From Laedolimicola ammoniilytica (GTDB lineage Bacteria; Bacillota; Clostridia; Lachnospirales; Lachnospiraceae): 64,000 nt of DNA. Made by a program: the position numbers and the translations under genes. Location: positions 1-64,000 of the forward strand of contig NZ_JAOQKC010000014.1 of assembly GCF_025567165.1 (NCBI RefSeq), written 5' to 3'. Shown here piece after piece: positions 42,280 through 51,211 of the stretch; within the stretch, counting starts at the first letter, position 1, and each line of letters opens with the position of its first letter. The notes beneath the pieces are model-generated. The model did not search any database. It was not told the origin of the DNA and saw nothing but the letters and a program-made list of their open reading frames with translations.

Positions 42280-42358
42280 AAGGAAGCCTTTATAAGAAAG
42301 GGGAGCTTCTGCATACCGGGAAGCTCCGGGCGGCGGGAATAGGAGGCGGATAGGCAGT

Positions 42359-43096
42359 ATGGATTATCGGACTTATCGCTTCAGCAGACGGGAATATCTG
42401 CGTTACGGGCTGGAGACCGTTGGGATCACCGGAGTGGTGGCCTTCTGCTTTTATAATTCCCTGATTGCCCTGGCCCTGTGGCCTGTAGTGGCGTTCTGGT
42501 ATCTGCGGGAAAAGAAAGGCGTCCTTCTGGCGAAGCGCAAAGCTGCGCTGAAGGGTCAGTTCAAGGATGCGGTGCAGGCCATAGCCGCCGCGTTGGCTGC
42601 GGGCTATTCCGTGGAAAATGCGGTGCGGGAGGCCGGGAAGGATCTGCGGCTGCTCTATGAAGAGCGGACCGATATGGTACAGGAGCTGGCAGCCATGGAG
42701 CGGCGGATGGATTCCAACCAGACTCTGGAGGCGGCAGTGCAGGATTTTGCGGAGCGCAGCGGTCTTCCCGAGGCGGAGACCTTTGCGGAGATCTTTGCAG
42801 TGGGAAAGCGAAGCGGCGGGGATCTTATCGGGATTTTGGAAGACACGGCGCGGACTATCGCCCAGACTGTGGAGACGGAGCGAGCCATCGATGCCGCATT
42901 GGCCTCCCGGCGCTATGAGCAGAAGATTATGAATCTGATTCCGTTCGTGATTGTCATGTATCTGCGAATGGGCTGTCCGGGCTTTATGGAGCCGGTCTAT
43001 GGTAATGTGGTCGGGGTGTGCGTGATGACAGGGTGCCTGGGGTTGTATCTGGCGGCCTGGTACCTGGGAAAGCGGATGCTGGAAATCGAGGTGTAG
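42359..43096 (+). CDS. TadB-like inner-membrane platform protein
   Basis: This 245-residue protein has the type II secretion F domain (QAIAAALAAGYSVENAVREAGKDL, AVGKRSGGDLIGILEDTA) and hydrophobic helices near residues 20-45, 190-210 and 215-235. With TadC it forms the inner-membrane base of the Tad machine. AATAGGAGGCGG precedes the ATG. Confidence 0.85.
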   Translation: MDYRTYRFSRREYLRYGLETVGITGVVAFCFYNSLIALALWPVVAFWYLREKKGVLLAKRKAALKGQFKDAVQAIAAALAAGYSVENAVREAGKDLRLLYEERTDMVQELAAMERRMDSNQTLEAAVQDFAERSGLPEAETFAEIFAVGKRSGGDLIGILEDTARTIAQTVETERAIDAALASRRYEQKIMNLIPFVIVMYLRMGCPGFMEPVYGNVVGVCVMTGCLGLYLAAWYLGKRMLEIEV

Positions 43097-43097
43097 C

Positions 43098-44444
43098 GTG
43101 AAGCTGTTGGAGAAGATGAACCGGAGGCTGCTGGGAAAGGGCTATCCGGGCCGGGAGGCGGTAGCCGAGAACTTCCGGATTCTGAACACTGAGAAACAGG
43201 TGGATGAAAAACTGGAAGAATTTTACATAGAGAAGCTGAAGCTTCTGGCACTGGTGCTGCTTAGCGGCGTGCTTCTGACAGTCGTGTTGGCTGTGAGCGA
43301 GAGCAGAAGCTCCCTGTTGGAAGACGGATACTTCCTGCCCCGGCGGGAAAAGAGCTATACGCAGGAACTATGGGTGATTCCGGATAAGGAATCCGGAAAG
43401 GCGAAAGAAGAACTGACATTGGAGATAGAACCCCGGGGAATGACGGCGGAGCAGGTAAAAACTCTGCTGGCCGAGGAGACCGGGAAGATGGAAGGGTATA
43501 TTCTGGGAAAAAACCGTTCTCTGGAAGAAGTACGGACGGATCTGAACCTGATCCGGGAGATAGAGGGGACGTCTGTCACCGTGGAGTGGGAGCTGGATTC
43601 CTACGAGGTCCTGAATCTGGATGGGAGTATTCGGAAGGACAAGGTGACGGAGGAAGGAACCATTGTAGGACTCCGGGGACGTCTGCAATGCGAAGGACAG
43701 GAGAGCGTCTATGAGGCTTATGTCCGGGTGCTGCCAGAGATCTTAAGTCCGATGCAGCAGTGGCAGGAGGCGCTCATGGCGGCCCTCCAGAGGCTGCAGG
43801 CCGAGACGAGGCTTGCGGAGCGGAAGGAGCTGCCGAAGGCTGTGGATGGCGTCAGCGTGAGTTGGAAGGAGAAAGAAAGTTCCACGGCGGGACTGATCCC
43901 GGTTCTGACCCTGCTCTGTCTGGCACTGGTGTATACCGCAAAGGATCAGGAGCTGAAAAAACAGGTGCAGGAGCGGGAATGGGAGCTGCGGCGGGATTAC
44001 GCGCAGATGGTCAGCAAGCTGGTATTGCTGATGGGCGCGGGAAGCGCGGTGCGGACGGCCTGGGAGACCATGGCGCGGGATTATGAGCGAAAGCGGGAAG
44101 CCGGAGGCGGACGGCGCTATGTCTACGAAGAGATGACGCTGGCCTGCCGGGAGCTGCAGAACGGCGTCTCGGAGGGACGGGCCTATGAGAACTTTGGGCT
44201 TCGCTGTCGGCTGCCCTGTTACCTGAAGCTGTCGGCCCTTCTGGAGCAGAATCTGAAAAAGGGAAATAAGGGGCTGACACAGATGCTGCAGGCAGAGGTG
44301 ACCGAGGCTTTTGAGCAGCGGAAGGAGCTGGCCCGGGAGCAGGGGGAAAAAGCGTCCACAAGACTTTTATTTCCCATGGTGCTGATGCTGGCTGTGGTGA
44401 TGCTTCTGGTGCTGATTCCGGCGGGCATGTCGATGCAGGTGTAG
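43098..44444 (+). CDS. TadC-like inner-membrane platform protein with large insert
   Basis: This 448-residue protein starts at a GTG one base after the tadB stop. It has a membrane helix at about residues 47-67, a hydrophilic domain rich in Glu (70-265), a second helix near 270-285, a T2SF domain (YAQMVSKLVLLMGAGSAVRTAWETMARDY) and a last helix at the C-terminus. The extracytoplasmic insert between the first two helices is unusual for TadC and may be a scaffold for the clostridial envelope. Confidence 0.8.
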   Translation: MKLLEKMNRRLLGKGYPGREAVAENFRILNTEKQVDEKLEEFYIEKLKLLALVLLSGVLLTVVLAVSESRSSLLEDGYFLPRREKSYTQELWVIPDKESGKAKEELTLEIEPRGMTAEQVKTLLAEETGKMEGYILGKNRSLEEVRTDLNLIREIEGTSVTVEWELDSYEVLNLDGSIRKDKVTEEGTIVGLRGRLQCEGQESVYEAYVRVLPEILSPMQQWQEALMAALQRLQAETRLAERKELPKAVDGVSVSWKEKESSTAGLIPVLTLLCLALVYTAKDQELKKQVQEREWELRRDYAQMVSKLVLLMGAGSAVRTAWETMARDYERKREAGGGRRYVYEEMTLACRELQNGVSEGRAYENFGLRCRLPCYLKLSALLEQNLKKGNKGLTQMLQAEVTEAFEQRKELAREQGEKASTRLLFPMVLMLAVVMLLVLIPAGMSMQV

Positions 44445-44466
44445 ACAGAGATAGGAGGAAAAGAAA

Positions 44467-44655
44467 ATGCGGTTATGGTACAGATGGAAGCGGTTATGGA
44501 GCAATCTCTGGGAGGACGAGCGGGGAATCGGAACCGTGGAGATGATTCTGATTTTGGTGGTATTGATTGCGCTGGTTCTGATTTTTAAGAGCAAGCTGAC
44601 CTCTCTGGTCAATGAGATTTTCGATAAGATTACGAGCCAGAGCCGTCTGGTGTAG
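44467..44655 (+). CDS. Flp-type pilin
   Basis: This 62-residue protein has a basic N-terminus, the segment DERGIGTVEMILILVVLIALVLIF and a short helical tail. The Gly-x-x-x-Val-Glu motif before a long hydrophobic helix is the type IV pilin cleavage pattern (Glu at about +5), so it is the likely main pilin. AGGAGGAAAAG precedes the ATG. Confidence 0.85.
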   Translation: MRLWYRWKRLWSNLWEDERGIGTVEMILILVVLIALVLIFKSKLTSLVNEIFDKITSQSRLV

Positions 44656-44664
44656 GCTGGAGCG

Positions 44665-46056
44665 ATGATGCGCAGAAGGGGAGAAATCACGGTTTTCCTA
44701 AGTCTGCTGCTCTCGGTAGTGCTGTTTTTCTTTCAGGCGCTGTTTCAGTCGGCGGGGTATGCCCTGTTCCGCAGCCAGCTGGAGGAGGCACTGGAGCTCT
44801 GTGAGTACTCGGTGCTCTCGGAGTATCACCGGACACTGTGGGAACGGTACGAGCTTTTTTATCTGGATCTGGGCTACGGAGGCGGAGCGGAGAAGACGGC
44901 GTATCTGAATCAGCAGGCGGAGAAATATCTGAACCTGAACCTGAAGCCGGGGAAGGTAAAAGCTTTGGAGACCTGGGATTACGCACGGGCGACGGATCAG
45001 AGGGGTATGGCTTACTATGAGCAGGCGGTATCAGTTATGAAGGCGAAGACGGGCGCTTCGCTTCTGGATAAGCTTGCGGAGTATGGGGAATACGGGCAGC
45101 AGGCCGCCGATGGCGGCGCAGCCTATCAGGAGGCGGACAGCCGGGAGAGCCAGAAGCTGGAAGATTTAAGGAGGCGCAGGGAAGAAGAGGAGGAAAAGGG
45201 GACGCCCAACCCGGCGGATCAGGTGGAACAGCTGAAGCATGGCAGTATCCTGAATCTGGTACTGCAGGATCCGGGGGCTGTCTCCGGAAAACGTGCGGAT
45301 TTGGCGGAAAGCCCGTCTAAGCGGACGCTTCCAGAGGGAGCAGGCCCGAGAGGACGCAATAAGCCCGGCGTAGTGAATGACGCCTGGTTTCTGGCCTATC
45401 TGCTGGAGCATTTCAGCTACGCGTCCGCATACCTGACAGGAGAGAGCGAGAGCGGGCCGTGGCTGGATTATCAGCTGGAATACCTGATAGCCGGGGAGGA
45501 GACGGATATCGCCAATCTGGAAGCGGTCTGCGGGCGGCTGCTGGCCATCCGGGAGGGTATGAACTATGCGTATCTGCTGTCGGATTCCGGAAAAGTAGCG
45601 GAGTGCGCCGCACTGGCGGCAGCCCTGGTGGGGGTGACCCTGATTCCGGGCCTGGTGGAGGCGGTGAAGCAGGTATTGCTGCTGGCCTGGGCTTTTGCGG
45701 AGAGTGTGCTGGATGTGCGGCTGCTGTTAAATGGAAAGCGGGTAGCCTTTCAGAAGGACGCTGCGACCTGGAAGCTCTCTTTAAGCGGAGCGCTGGAGCT
45801 GGAGGATTTGTCCGGGCTTGACGAGGCGGAAGACGCAGATGGTTTGTTATACCGGGATTATCTGGGGATCTTGCTGACCCTGACCGGTAGGGAGAAGCGG
45901 ATCCTGCGGAGTCTGGACGCCATCGAAGGAGTAGTTTGGGAGGCGGATGGGCAGTGGTTCTATGTGGATCAGTGCATTGACGCTTTCCTTATCCGGACGG
46001 TCGTGAACGGCGGGCAGGAATACACGGCAGAACGGATGTTCTGCTACGAATGGTGA
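44665..46056 (+). CDS. DUF5702-like pilus-operon membrane protein
   Basis: This 463-residue protein has one N-terminal helix (ITVFLSLLLSVVLFFFQALFQ) and a long, charged outer domain. It resembles proteins annotated DUF5702 in Lachnospiraceae Tad loci, and its N-terminus recalls the TadE/TadG class of pseudopilins with a large C-terminal domain. A charged low-complexity stretch (EDLRRRREEEEEKG) lies near residues 168-182. Its exact job is unknown; a surface or adaptor pilin is likely. Confidence 0.65.
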   Translation: MMRRRGEITVFLSLLLSVVLFFFQALFQSAGYALFRSQLEEALELCEYSVLSEYHRTLWERYELFYLDLGYGGGAEKTAYLNQQAEKYLNLNLKPGKVKALETWDYARATDQRGMAYYEQAVSVMKAKTGASLLDKLAEYGEYGQQAADGGAAYQEADSRESQKLEDLRRRREEEEEKGTPNPADQVEQLKHGSILNLVLQDPGAVSGKRADLAESPSKRTLPEGAGPRGRNKPGVVNDAWFLAYLLEHFSYASAYLTGESESGPWLDYQLEYLIAGEETDIANLEAVCGRLLAIREGMNYAYLLSDSGKVAECAALAAALVGVTLIPGLVEAVKQVLLLAWAFAESVLDVRLLLNGKRVAFQKDAATWKLSLSGALELEDLSGLDEAEDADGLLYRDYLGILLTLTGREKRILRSLDAIEGVVWEADGQWFYVDQCIDAFLIRTVVNGGQEYTAERMFCYEW

Positions 46057-46089
46057 AAATGAGGCAAAGGCAGGAAAAGGGGGTGTACC

Positions 46090-46992
46090 GTGATGCTCTT
46101 TCGTACAGGGTTAAATCTGAAAAAATTCAACGCTCTCCAGGCAGCGGATGACGGCGCGACTGTTGATCTCATACATTTTCTTGAATCTTTATCTTGCTCT
46201 GAAAGCGGGAGAGTATCACGGTGTGCCTCCGGGAAACGGGGCAGTATGACCGTGGAGGCGGCGCTGGTATTTCCTGTTTTTTTGCTGACGGTGACGGCTT
46301 TTGTGTATCTGCTGGCGATGACCCAGCTGAAGACGGAGGTGGGAAGGAGCCTGACGGACAGTGGAAAGCAGCTGGCAGAGATTGCGGAGTACGCGGATAC
46401 AGCCGGAAGTATCGAATCTTCCGCAGCGGTTATACTATATGGAAAGCAGGAGCTGAAGGAATACCTGGATGGAAGGGTGGCGACTGCCATCTTGCAGGAT
46501 GGCGTCGGGGGAATCTCGACCCTGGGAAGCAGCTGGGAAGAGGATACGGGGCTGATTACGCTTCAGGCCTCCTGTCAGGCGGTGTTCCCACCGGGGATTA
46601 CCTGGTTTCATCCGATCCGGATCATGCAGAAACGAGTGGTGCGGGGCTGGATTGGTTTTGACGGGAGGGAGGAGTCCGGAGACTCCGAAAAAGAAGAGGT
46701 GGTCTATGTGACCGATTACGGAAGCGTGTACCATAAGGATTTGAGCTGCCGCTATCTGAAGCTGTCCATCCGGCAGAGCGATCTGTCGAAAGTATCAGAT
46801 CTGCGCAATGAATCCGGCGGCAAGTATTATCCCTGTGAGAAATGCTGGGAGAAAGGGGCAGATCGGGTGTTCCTGACGGAGGACGGAACCCGGTATCACC
46901 AGAGCCTGAACTGTTCCGCTCTGATTCGCGGGATTCATACGGTGCTGCTGTCGGAGACATTGCTGCCGCCCTGTTCGGTGTGTGGAGGTTGA
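46090..46992 (+). CDS. TadE-like pseudopilin with duplicated Cys motif
   Basis: This 300-residue protein has the pilin-type segment RGSMTVEAALVFPVFLLTVTAFVYLL at residues about 50-75, preceded by an odd 48-residue leader. The C-terminal 85 residues hold a twofold repeat, YHKDLSC...YPCEKC and YHQSLNC...PPCSVC, each with Cys-x-x-Cys, which could bind a metal or form disulfides. It starts at GTG 46090 or ATG 46093 after AAAAGGGGGTG. It is probably a minor pilin. Confidence 0.75.
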   Translation: MMLFRTGLNLKKFNALQAADDGATVDLIHFLESLSCSESGRVSRCASGKRGSMTVEAALVFPVFLLTVTAFVYLLAMTQLKTEVGRSLTDSGKQLAEIAEYADTAGSIESSAAVILYGKQELKEYLDGRVATAILQDGVGGISTLGSSWEEDTGLITLQASCQAVFPPGITWFHPIRIMQKRVVRGWIGFDGREESGDSEKEEVVYVTDYGSVYHKDLSCRYLKLSIRQSDLSKVSDLRNESGGKYYPCEKCWEKGADRVFLTEDGTRYHQSLNCSALIRGIHTVLLSETLLPPCSVCGG

Positions 46993-46995
46993 ACC

Positions 46996-47412
46996 ATGTG
47001 GAAGGAATATTATGTGGCCGCTCTGCTTTTTTTGAACGGCGTGTGGGACTGGAAAAAGAGAGAGGTGTGCCTTCCGAGTATTCTGGTCTCGCTGGCAGCA
47101 GGACTTGTGGGGGCCTGCTGGTATCAGGAACTGTCGATCCGGGAGCTGGCGGGAGGCCTGGGAATCGGCGTCGGGATGATGGTTTTGGCCTTTCTTACGA
47201 AGGGTGCTGTCGGACTGGGGGACGGGTGGCTTCTGTGCGCTACCGGCGTGCTGCTTGGGATGGCCGGAAATTTTGAGCTTCTGCTGATGGGTGCAGTGCT
47301 CTGCGCAGTGGTCCTTAGCGGCGGTCTGCTGCTGGGAAAAGCCCGTTGGAAGGATACCTTTCCTTTTGTGCCGTTTTTATGCGCAGCGCAGCTTTTGAGG
47401 ATTTTGCTATGA
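46996..47412 (+). CDS. prepilin peptidase (A24, TadV/CpaA type)
   Basis: This 138-residue polytopic membrane protein has the two aspartates of the A24 prepilin peptidases: Asp18 in VWDWKKREV and Asp76 in the GLGD motif (VGLGDGW). It would cut the leader of the pilins encoded upstream and downstream. Length is normal for the small TadV type, which lacks the methylase domain. Its stop overlaps the next start (ATGA). Confidence 0.88.
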   Translation: MWKEYYVAALLFLNGVWDWKKREVCLPSILVSLAAGLVGACWYQELSIRELAGGLGIGVGMMVLAFLTKGAVGLGDGWLLCATGVLLGMAGNFELLLMGAVLCAVVLSGGLLLGKARWKDTFPFVPFLCAAQLLRILL

Positions 47413-47825
47413 GTGTCAGGTGGAGACGGGGAAGCTTTACGGTGGAGGCTTCAATTTTGATGCCCTTTTTGATTCTGATTGTTTTTGTCATGGTGTGCCT
47501 GGGATTGTTCTGGCATGATCGAAGCGTGCTGGCTTCCTGTGCGGCTGAGCTGGCAGGCAAGGGGGCGGCACGGAAATATGAGACAGATGCCCATCTGGAG
47601 AACTGGCTTACGACGGAGGTAGCGGGGCTTGTGGAAGGGCGGCTGTATCTGCTGAGTGTGACGGAGAGCGGAGCAAAGATTTCATGGGGAAAAATCACAG
47701 TGACTTATACCGGGTACAGTCCGCTGCTTGGCGGGCTTAAGACCCGGGAGCAGGAGAGCGCGTCGCGGCACAATCCGGTGAGTACCCTTCGCAAAAGCAG
47801 GCAGATAAAAGAATTGGCGGAGTAA
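47409..47825 (+). CDS. second TadE-like pseudopilin
   Basis: This 138-residue protein starts in an ATGA overlap with the peptidase gene. RGSFTVEASILMPFLILIVFVMVCLGLFW is the pilin cleavage and helix segment (residues about 6-34). The rest is a small outer domain. It is a likely minor pilin of the same machine. Confidence 0.82.
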   Translation: MSVRWRRGSFTVEASILMPFLILIVFVMVCLGLFWHDRSVLASCAAELAGKGAARKYETDAHLENWLTTEVAGLVEGRLYLLSVTESGAKISWGKITVTYTGYSPLLGGLKTREQESASRHNPVSTLRKSRQIKELAE

Positions 47826-47870
47826 CTGGTCGGGTATGGGCCAGTTATCTGGCAGGAAAGGTGTAGAGAG

Positions 47871-48917
47871 ATGGAGGTTAGCTACAGACGGGAGCTGGAT
47901 CACAATTATCTGGTTCTGGAGGAAAAGGAATATGAGGAAAATTATCAGGTTCAGATGCTTTTGAAGAACCGGATTCCGGGTTTTCTGGAATGTCGGATGA
48001 CCCGGGTGGATCGGGACGCTTCATTTTATTACGAGATCACTTCCCGGCAGAATCTGCGGTTGGTGCTGGAGCGGAAGCGTATCAGCCTGACAGAACTGGT
48101 GAAGCTTCTGGAGGGACTGGAAAATGCGGCCGCGACCTGCGAAGAGTATCTGCTGGATTCGGAACGGATCCTGTTGCAGCCGGATTTTATCTATCTGGAT
48201 CCGGATACCTGGAAGATTCGGGTGTGCTTCTATCCCTTTGAGGAGCAGGATATGGGAGGAGCGCTCCTGGGACTGGCGGAATATCTGCTGGATCATCTGG
48301 ACCGGCAGGACTCCGGCGCGGTGACGCTGGGGTATGAATTTTACCGGATGGCGGGCGAGGAGAATCCTTCCATCCGAAAGCTTCTGGAGGAATGGGGCGA
48401 AGGTGTTGCAGGAAAGGACACGGAAGGACAGAGTGAAAGTCCGGATGTGGAAAAACAGGAGGAGAGGAAACCGGAACGTTTCTGCGGGGAGACCGTGGAG
48501 CGCTCCGGTTCGGGGACGGTCCGCTATCGGGAAAGTCTGCCGGAGAACCGACTGGCTGAGAATTTCCCGGAGTGGGTGGATACGGCTTCCGGCGGCACCG
48601 CCTGCCTGGCTCATGTGCGGGAACCCGGGCTGTTCCTGCGAAGCGAGAGCGCGGCTTACCCGGATCTTCGTATCATGAAGGAAAGCTTCCTTGTGGGTAA
48701 GAAAAAAGACGCCGTAGACGGCTGGCTGAAGGTCCGGGGCATCTCCCGGATCCACGCCAAAATCTCCCGGGAAGAAGACTGCTACTATCTGACCGATCTC
48801 AATTCCACCAATGGCACCTTCCTGAACGGTGGTCGTCTGGGCGTCAACGAAAAAGCCCGTCTGCGTCCCGGCGATTCGGTGGGATTTGCGGATGTCCGGT
48901 ATGTGGTGGAAGGGTAA
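47871..48917 (+). CDS. DUF6382 and FHA domain protein
   Basis: This 348-residue cytoplasmic protein has an N-terminal DUF6382-type domain (residues 1-170) and a C-terminal FHA domain (about 262-348, with SRIHAKI and LTDLNSTNGTFLNG). FHA domains bind phosphothreonine, so this protein may link pilus output to Ser/Thr kinase signalling. It closes the Tad operon. The middle region is acidic and probably disordered. Confidence 0.82.
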   Translation: MEVSYRRELDHNYLVLEEKEYEENYQVQMLLKNRIPGFLECRMTRVDRDASFYYEITSRQNLRLVLERKRISLTELVKLLEGLENAAATCEEYLLDSERILLQPDFIYLDPDTWKIRVCFYPFEEQDMGGALLGLAEYLLDHLDRQDSGAVTLGYEFYRMAGEENPSIRKLLEEWGEGVAGKDTEGQSESPDVEKQEERKPERFCGETVERSGSGTVRYRESLPENRLAENFPEWVDTASGGTACLAHVREPGLFLRSESAAYPDLRIMKESFLVGKKKDAVDGWLKVRGISRIHAKISREEDCYYLTDLNSTNGTFLNGGRLGVNEKARLRPGDSVGFADVRYVVEG

Positions 48918-48924
48918 AAGAAGC

Positions 48925-48953
48925 TTGTAAACAGTACATAAATCCGCTATACT
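48925..48953 (+). promoter_or_regulatory. promoter of the small gene at 48971
   Basis: TTGTAA (48925-48930) and TATACT (48948-48953) are 17 bases apart, right after the FHA gene. Confidence 0.6.
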
Positions 48954-48970
48954 GAAGGTGCAGAAAGGCG

Positions 48971-49156
48971 GTGGAAAGAGTGGAAGAAATGCAAGACAAA
49001 GAATTAGTGGTACTCCTGATTGACCAGTACACGAATTTGCAGCGTATCAAAAAAGCAAACGGCGATACGGTAAATGAAGAACTGGATTATCAAATCAGAG
49101 CTACGGCTGCAAAGCTTACCTCTATCGGAATGAACCTGGAGGAACTGACTCTGTAG
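48971..49156 (+). CDS. small uncharacterised protein
   Basis: This 61-residue protein (MERVEEMQDKELVVLLIDQY...) is acidic and probably all helical, without membrane segment. Its start is GTG after AAAGGCGG; GTG 48980 or ATG 48989 are alternatives. It has its own promoter and terminator. I do not recognise a family; small helical proteins like it are common in Lachnospiraceae. Confidence 0.55.
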   Translation: MERVEEMQDKELVVLLIDQYTNLQRIKKANGDTVNEELDYQIRATAAKLTSIGMNLEELTL

Positions 49157-49220
49157 AGAGGCGTAGAACGGAGACACATGAAACATACAAAAGAGAAAAG
49201 AACAATGAAGATAAAAAACT

Positions 49221-49268
49221 GAGGATGCTGCAGATAACAGAAGTTATGCGGCATCCTCGAGTTTTTTT
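49221..49268. terminator. bidirectional terminator between small gene and dgaF
   Basis: GAGGATGCTGC and GCGGCATCCTC form an 11-bp stem with T7 to the right and an A run to the left, so it serves both converging genes. Confidence 0.88.
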
Positions 49269-49284
49269 AAATCGGTATCCGAAC

Positions 49285-50019
49285 TTATACCAGCTCTTTC
49301 ACGATAGCCAGCAGCTTCTTCACATCCTCGATGCGGGTGTTGCCGGTAGCCTTGTCGATGATAGAGGAGTATACATGCGGAATCACCTTCTCTACGCCGG
49401 CGTTCAGGATGGTCTCCATGATCTCGCGGAAGTTATCCAGGTCGATACCGCCGGTCGGCTCCATGATGAAGTGGTTTCTTGCACAAGCCTCAGCTACAGC
49501 CTTCATCTCATCCTTGCACTTCAGTCCGCCCATGGGGAAGTACTTGATGGAGTTGCCGCCCATCTCCTTGATCATGGCGATAGCGGTGTCTACCGGAACG
49601 ACAGCCGGCTCTGCGCACTCTCTGGACAGCGGGCCTGTGGAAATCTTTACATAGCCAACCTTGCCGCAGGGAGCACACATGGAGTTCAGATGAATCTCAT
49701 CGGTTCCCAGGTTTGCTCTGGTCCAGCCAACTGCGCAGAACGCCTGGTTGAAGTGGTTCGCCTTAACCTCTTTCGCGATCTCCGCTACGGCTCTCCACTG
49801 TGCCGGATTTCCGCCGCCCAGACCTACGGAAAGATTGCCCTCCAGTACGTCCATGTATTTCTTCATGTCCTCTACGGCACTCGGTACATCCGGATAATTT
49901 GCGGACAGAACGCCTACAGCCACATACTTCTCAGCTGCCTCGTAGATCTCCTTTGCGTTCTCCAGGCTGCCGCCCAGCACGTTTAAGCATACTCTGCCAT
50001 TATAATAATTTAATCCCAT
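49285..50019 (-). CDS. dgaF: 2-dehydro-3-deoxy-phosphogluconate aldolase, DgaF family
   Basis: This 244-residue protein fits the DgaF/KDGP aldolase family (YNGRVCLNVLGG, GLGGGNP, SIKYFPMGGLKCKDEM, EPTGGIDLDNF). It splits 2-keto-3-deoxygluconate 6-phosphate to pyruvate and glyceraldehyde 3-phosphate, the last step of D-glucosaminate use. It is the last gene of the operon, 2 bases after dgaE. The ribosome binding site is TATGGAGGC. Confidence 0.9.
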   Translation of the reverse strand: MGLNYYNGRVCLNVLGGSLENAKEIYEAAEKYVAVGVLSANYPDVPSAVEDMKKYMDVLEGNLSVGLGGGNPAQWRAVAEIAKEVKANHFNQAFCAVGWTRANLGTDEIHLNSMCAPCGKVGYVKISTGPLSRECAEPAVVPVDTAIAMIKEMGGNSIKYFPMGGLKCKDEMKAVAEACARNHFIMEPTGGIDLDNFREIMETILNAGVEKVIPHVYSSIIDKATGNTRIEDVKKLLAIVKELV

Positions 50020-50021
50020 TT

Positions 50022-51128
50022 TTATGCCTCCATAATCTCTTTCAGTTTCGCAACAATCAGTTCCTTATCACCCTCCACCAGCGGTCTCGGGTCAAAATCA
50101 AGACTTCCCAGGCTCATGAACTCGGTACGGCAGCGGATGGTCGGGGTACCGGCCTTCAGCTTGCCCTCCAGCTCTGTGGCGGTCATGCCGGCCTTCTCCG
50201 GGTCAACGAATACACGCGCACGGAAAATCGCCCGTCCAGCCTCGTCCTGAATCTTCTGTGCCTTCAGGTTCGGGATCTGGTTGATCTCGTCCACCAGCCA
50301 GTCCACGATCTTGACATTTTTCTCCACCTCAGCCTGCTTGTCCTTGTTCTCATACTGCTCCAGGGCAGCCAGAAGTCCCATGATGGCCTCTTTTCCCACC
50401 TTCATAGCGCGACCTACGCCGTGGTACTGCTTTTTAATATAGGAAATGAGCTCTTTCTTACCGGTCACAAAGCCGGATGTGGTCGCCTCCAGAGCCTTGG
50501 CACCGCTGTAGCATACCAGGTCGGCGCCCATGGCGATGTACTTGCGGAAATCCTCCTCAGCCGCGGCGTCTACCATCAGCGGCAGGTTGTGGCGGTGCGC
50601 GATGTCGATCATGGTCGGCAGATCCAGCATGCCCTTCTGTACACAATGATGGCTCTTTACATAGAGCAGCGCCACCGTTTTCTCATTGATTAACTCTTCC
50701 ACATCTTCTACGACTACTTCCGTCGCGCAGCCTGCCTCTACCGGTACGCCGCCGCCCAGACGCAGCATGGTTTCGATGGGCGCGTTGAAGTTGATGACAT
50801 GGCCTTTCTGAAGGATAATCTCATTGGCCAGTCCGGTGGAATCCGGCAGACGATCCATGATCGTCTTCTTTCCCTTGGAAATCATTCCTGCTACAGAAAG
50901 GGCGATGGCCGCGGACGCGCATACGGTCGGGCAGCTGTCCTCTCCGCCCGTATACTGAGAAATAATCTCTCCGGCTTTGTCAAGTAAATCTTCTACTACT
51001 ACATAGGACTGTCCGCCCGCTACGGCTGCCTTGGCCACCTTGTCGCTGATGGTGGATACACCCAGCACGGTTACACGGCCGCTGGCATTGATGACACGCG
51101 GAAGTCCGATTTCTTCATAAACAGTCAT
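50022..51128 (-). CDS. dgaE: D-glucosaminate 6-phosphate ammonia lyase, DgaE family
   Basis: This 368-residue PLP enzyme of the SelA-like fold starts GLPRVINASGRVTVLG and has LVCYSGAKALEATTSGFVTG with the PLP lysine in SGAK. In Salmonella DgaE removes ammonia from D-glucosaminate 6-phosphate to give 2-keto-3-deoxygluconate 6-phosphate. Place and order next to dgaF and a mannose-family PTS are as in Salmonella. GAGGAGACAAC precedes the ATG. Confidence 0.9.
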   Translation of the reverse strand: MTVYEEIGLPRVINASGRVTVLGVSTISDKVAKAAVAGGQSYVVVEDLLDKAGEIISQYTGGEDSCPTVCASAAIALSVAGMISKGKKTIMDRLPDSTGLANEIILQKGHVINFNAPIETMLRLGGGVPVEAGCATEVVVEDVEELINEKTVALLYVKSHHCVQKGMLDLPTMIDIAHRHNLPLMVDAAAEEDFRKYIAMGADLVCYSGAKALEATTSGFVTGKKELISYIKKQYHGVGRAMKVGKEAIMGLLAALEQYENKDKQAEVEKNVKIVDWLVDEINQIPNLKAQKIQDEAGRAIFRARVFVDPEKAGMTATELEGKLKAGTPTIRCRTEFMSLGSLDFDPRPLVEGDKELIVAKLKEIMEA

Positions 51129-51140
51129 GTTGTCTCCTCA

Positions 51141-51211
51141 TGATAGGTTTCTATCAATAATCATGATTAGAAAGGAAAATGCCGCTCAATCAGTCTTATG
51201 ATCTTGCGGCA
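51141..51211 (-). promoter_or_regulatory. palindromes and weak attenuator between PTS and dgaE
   Basis: The 151-base gap holds TGATAG-N4-CTATCA (51141-51156), TAATCATGATTA (51157-51168) and, on the minus strand, a stem TGCCGC/GCGGCA followed by TTTTCC (51211-51175). The last could partly end transcription after the PTS genes. The palindromes could be operator or RNA processing sites. Confidence 0.4.

Noticed and set aside
49225..49986. 253-codon plus-strand frame
   Set aside because: It starts in a terminator and lies opposite dgaF, which fits its family along the whole length.
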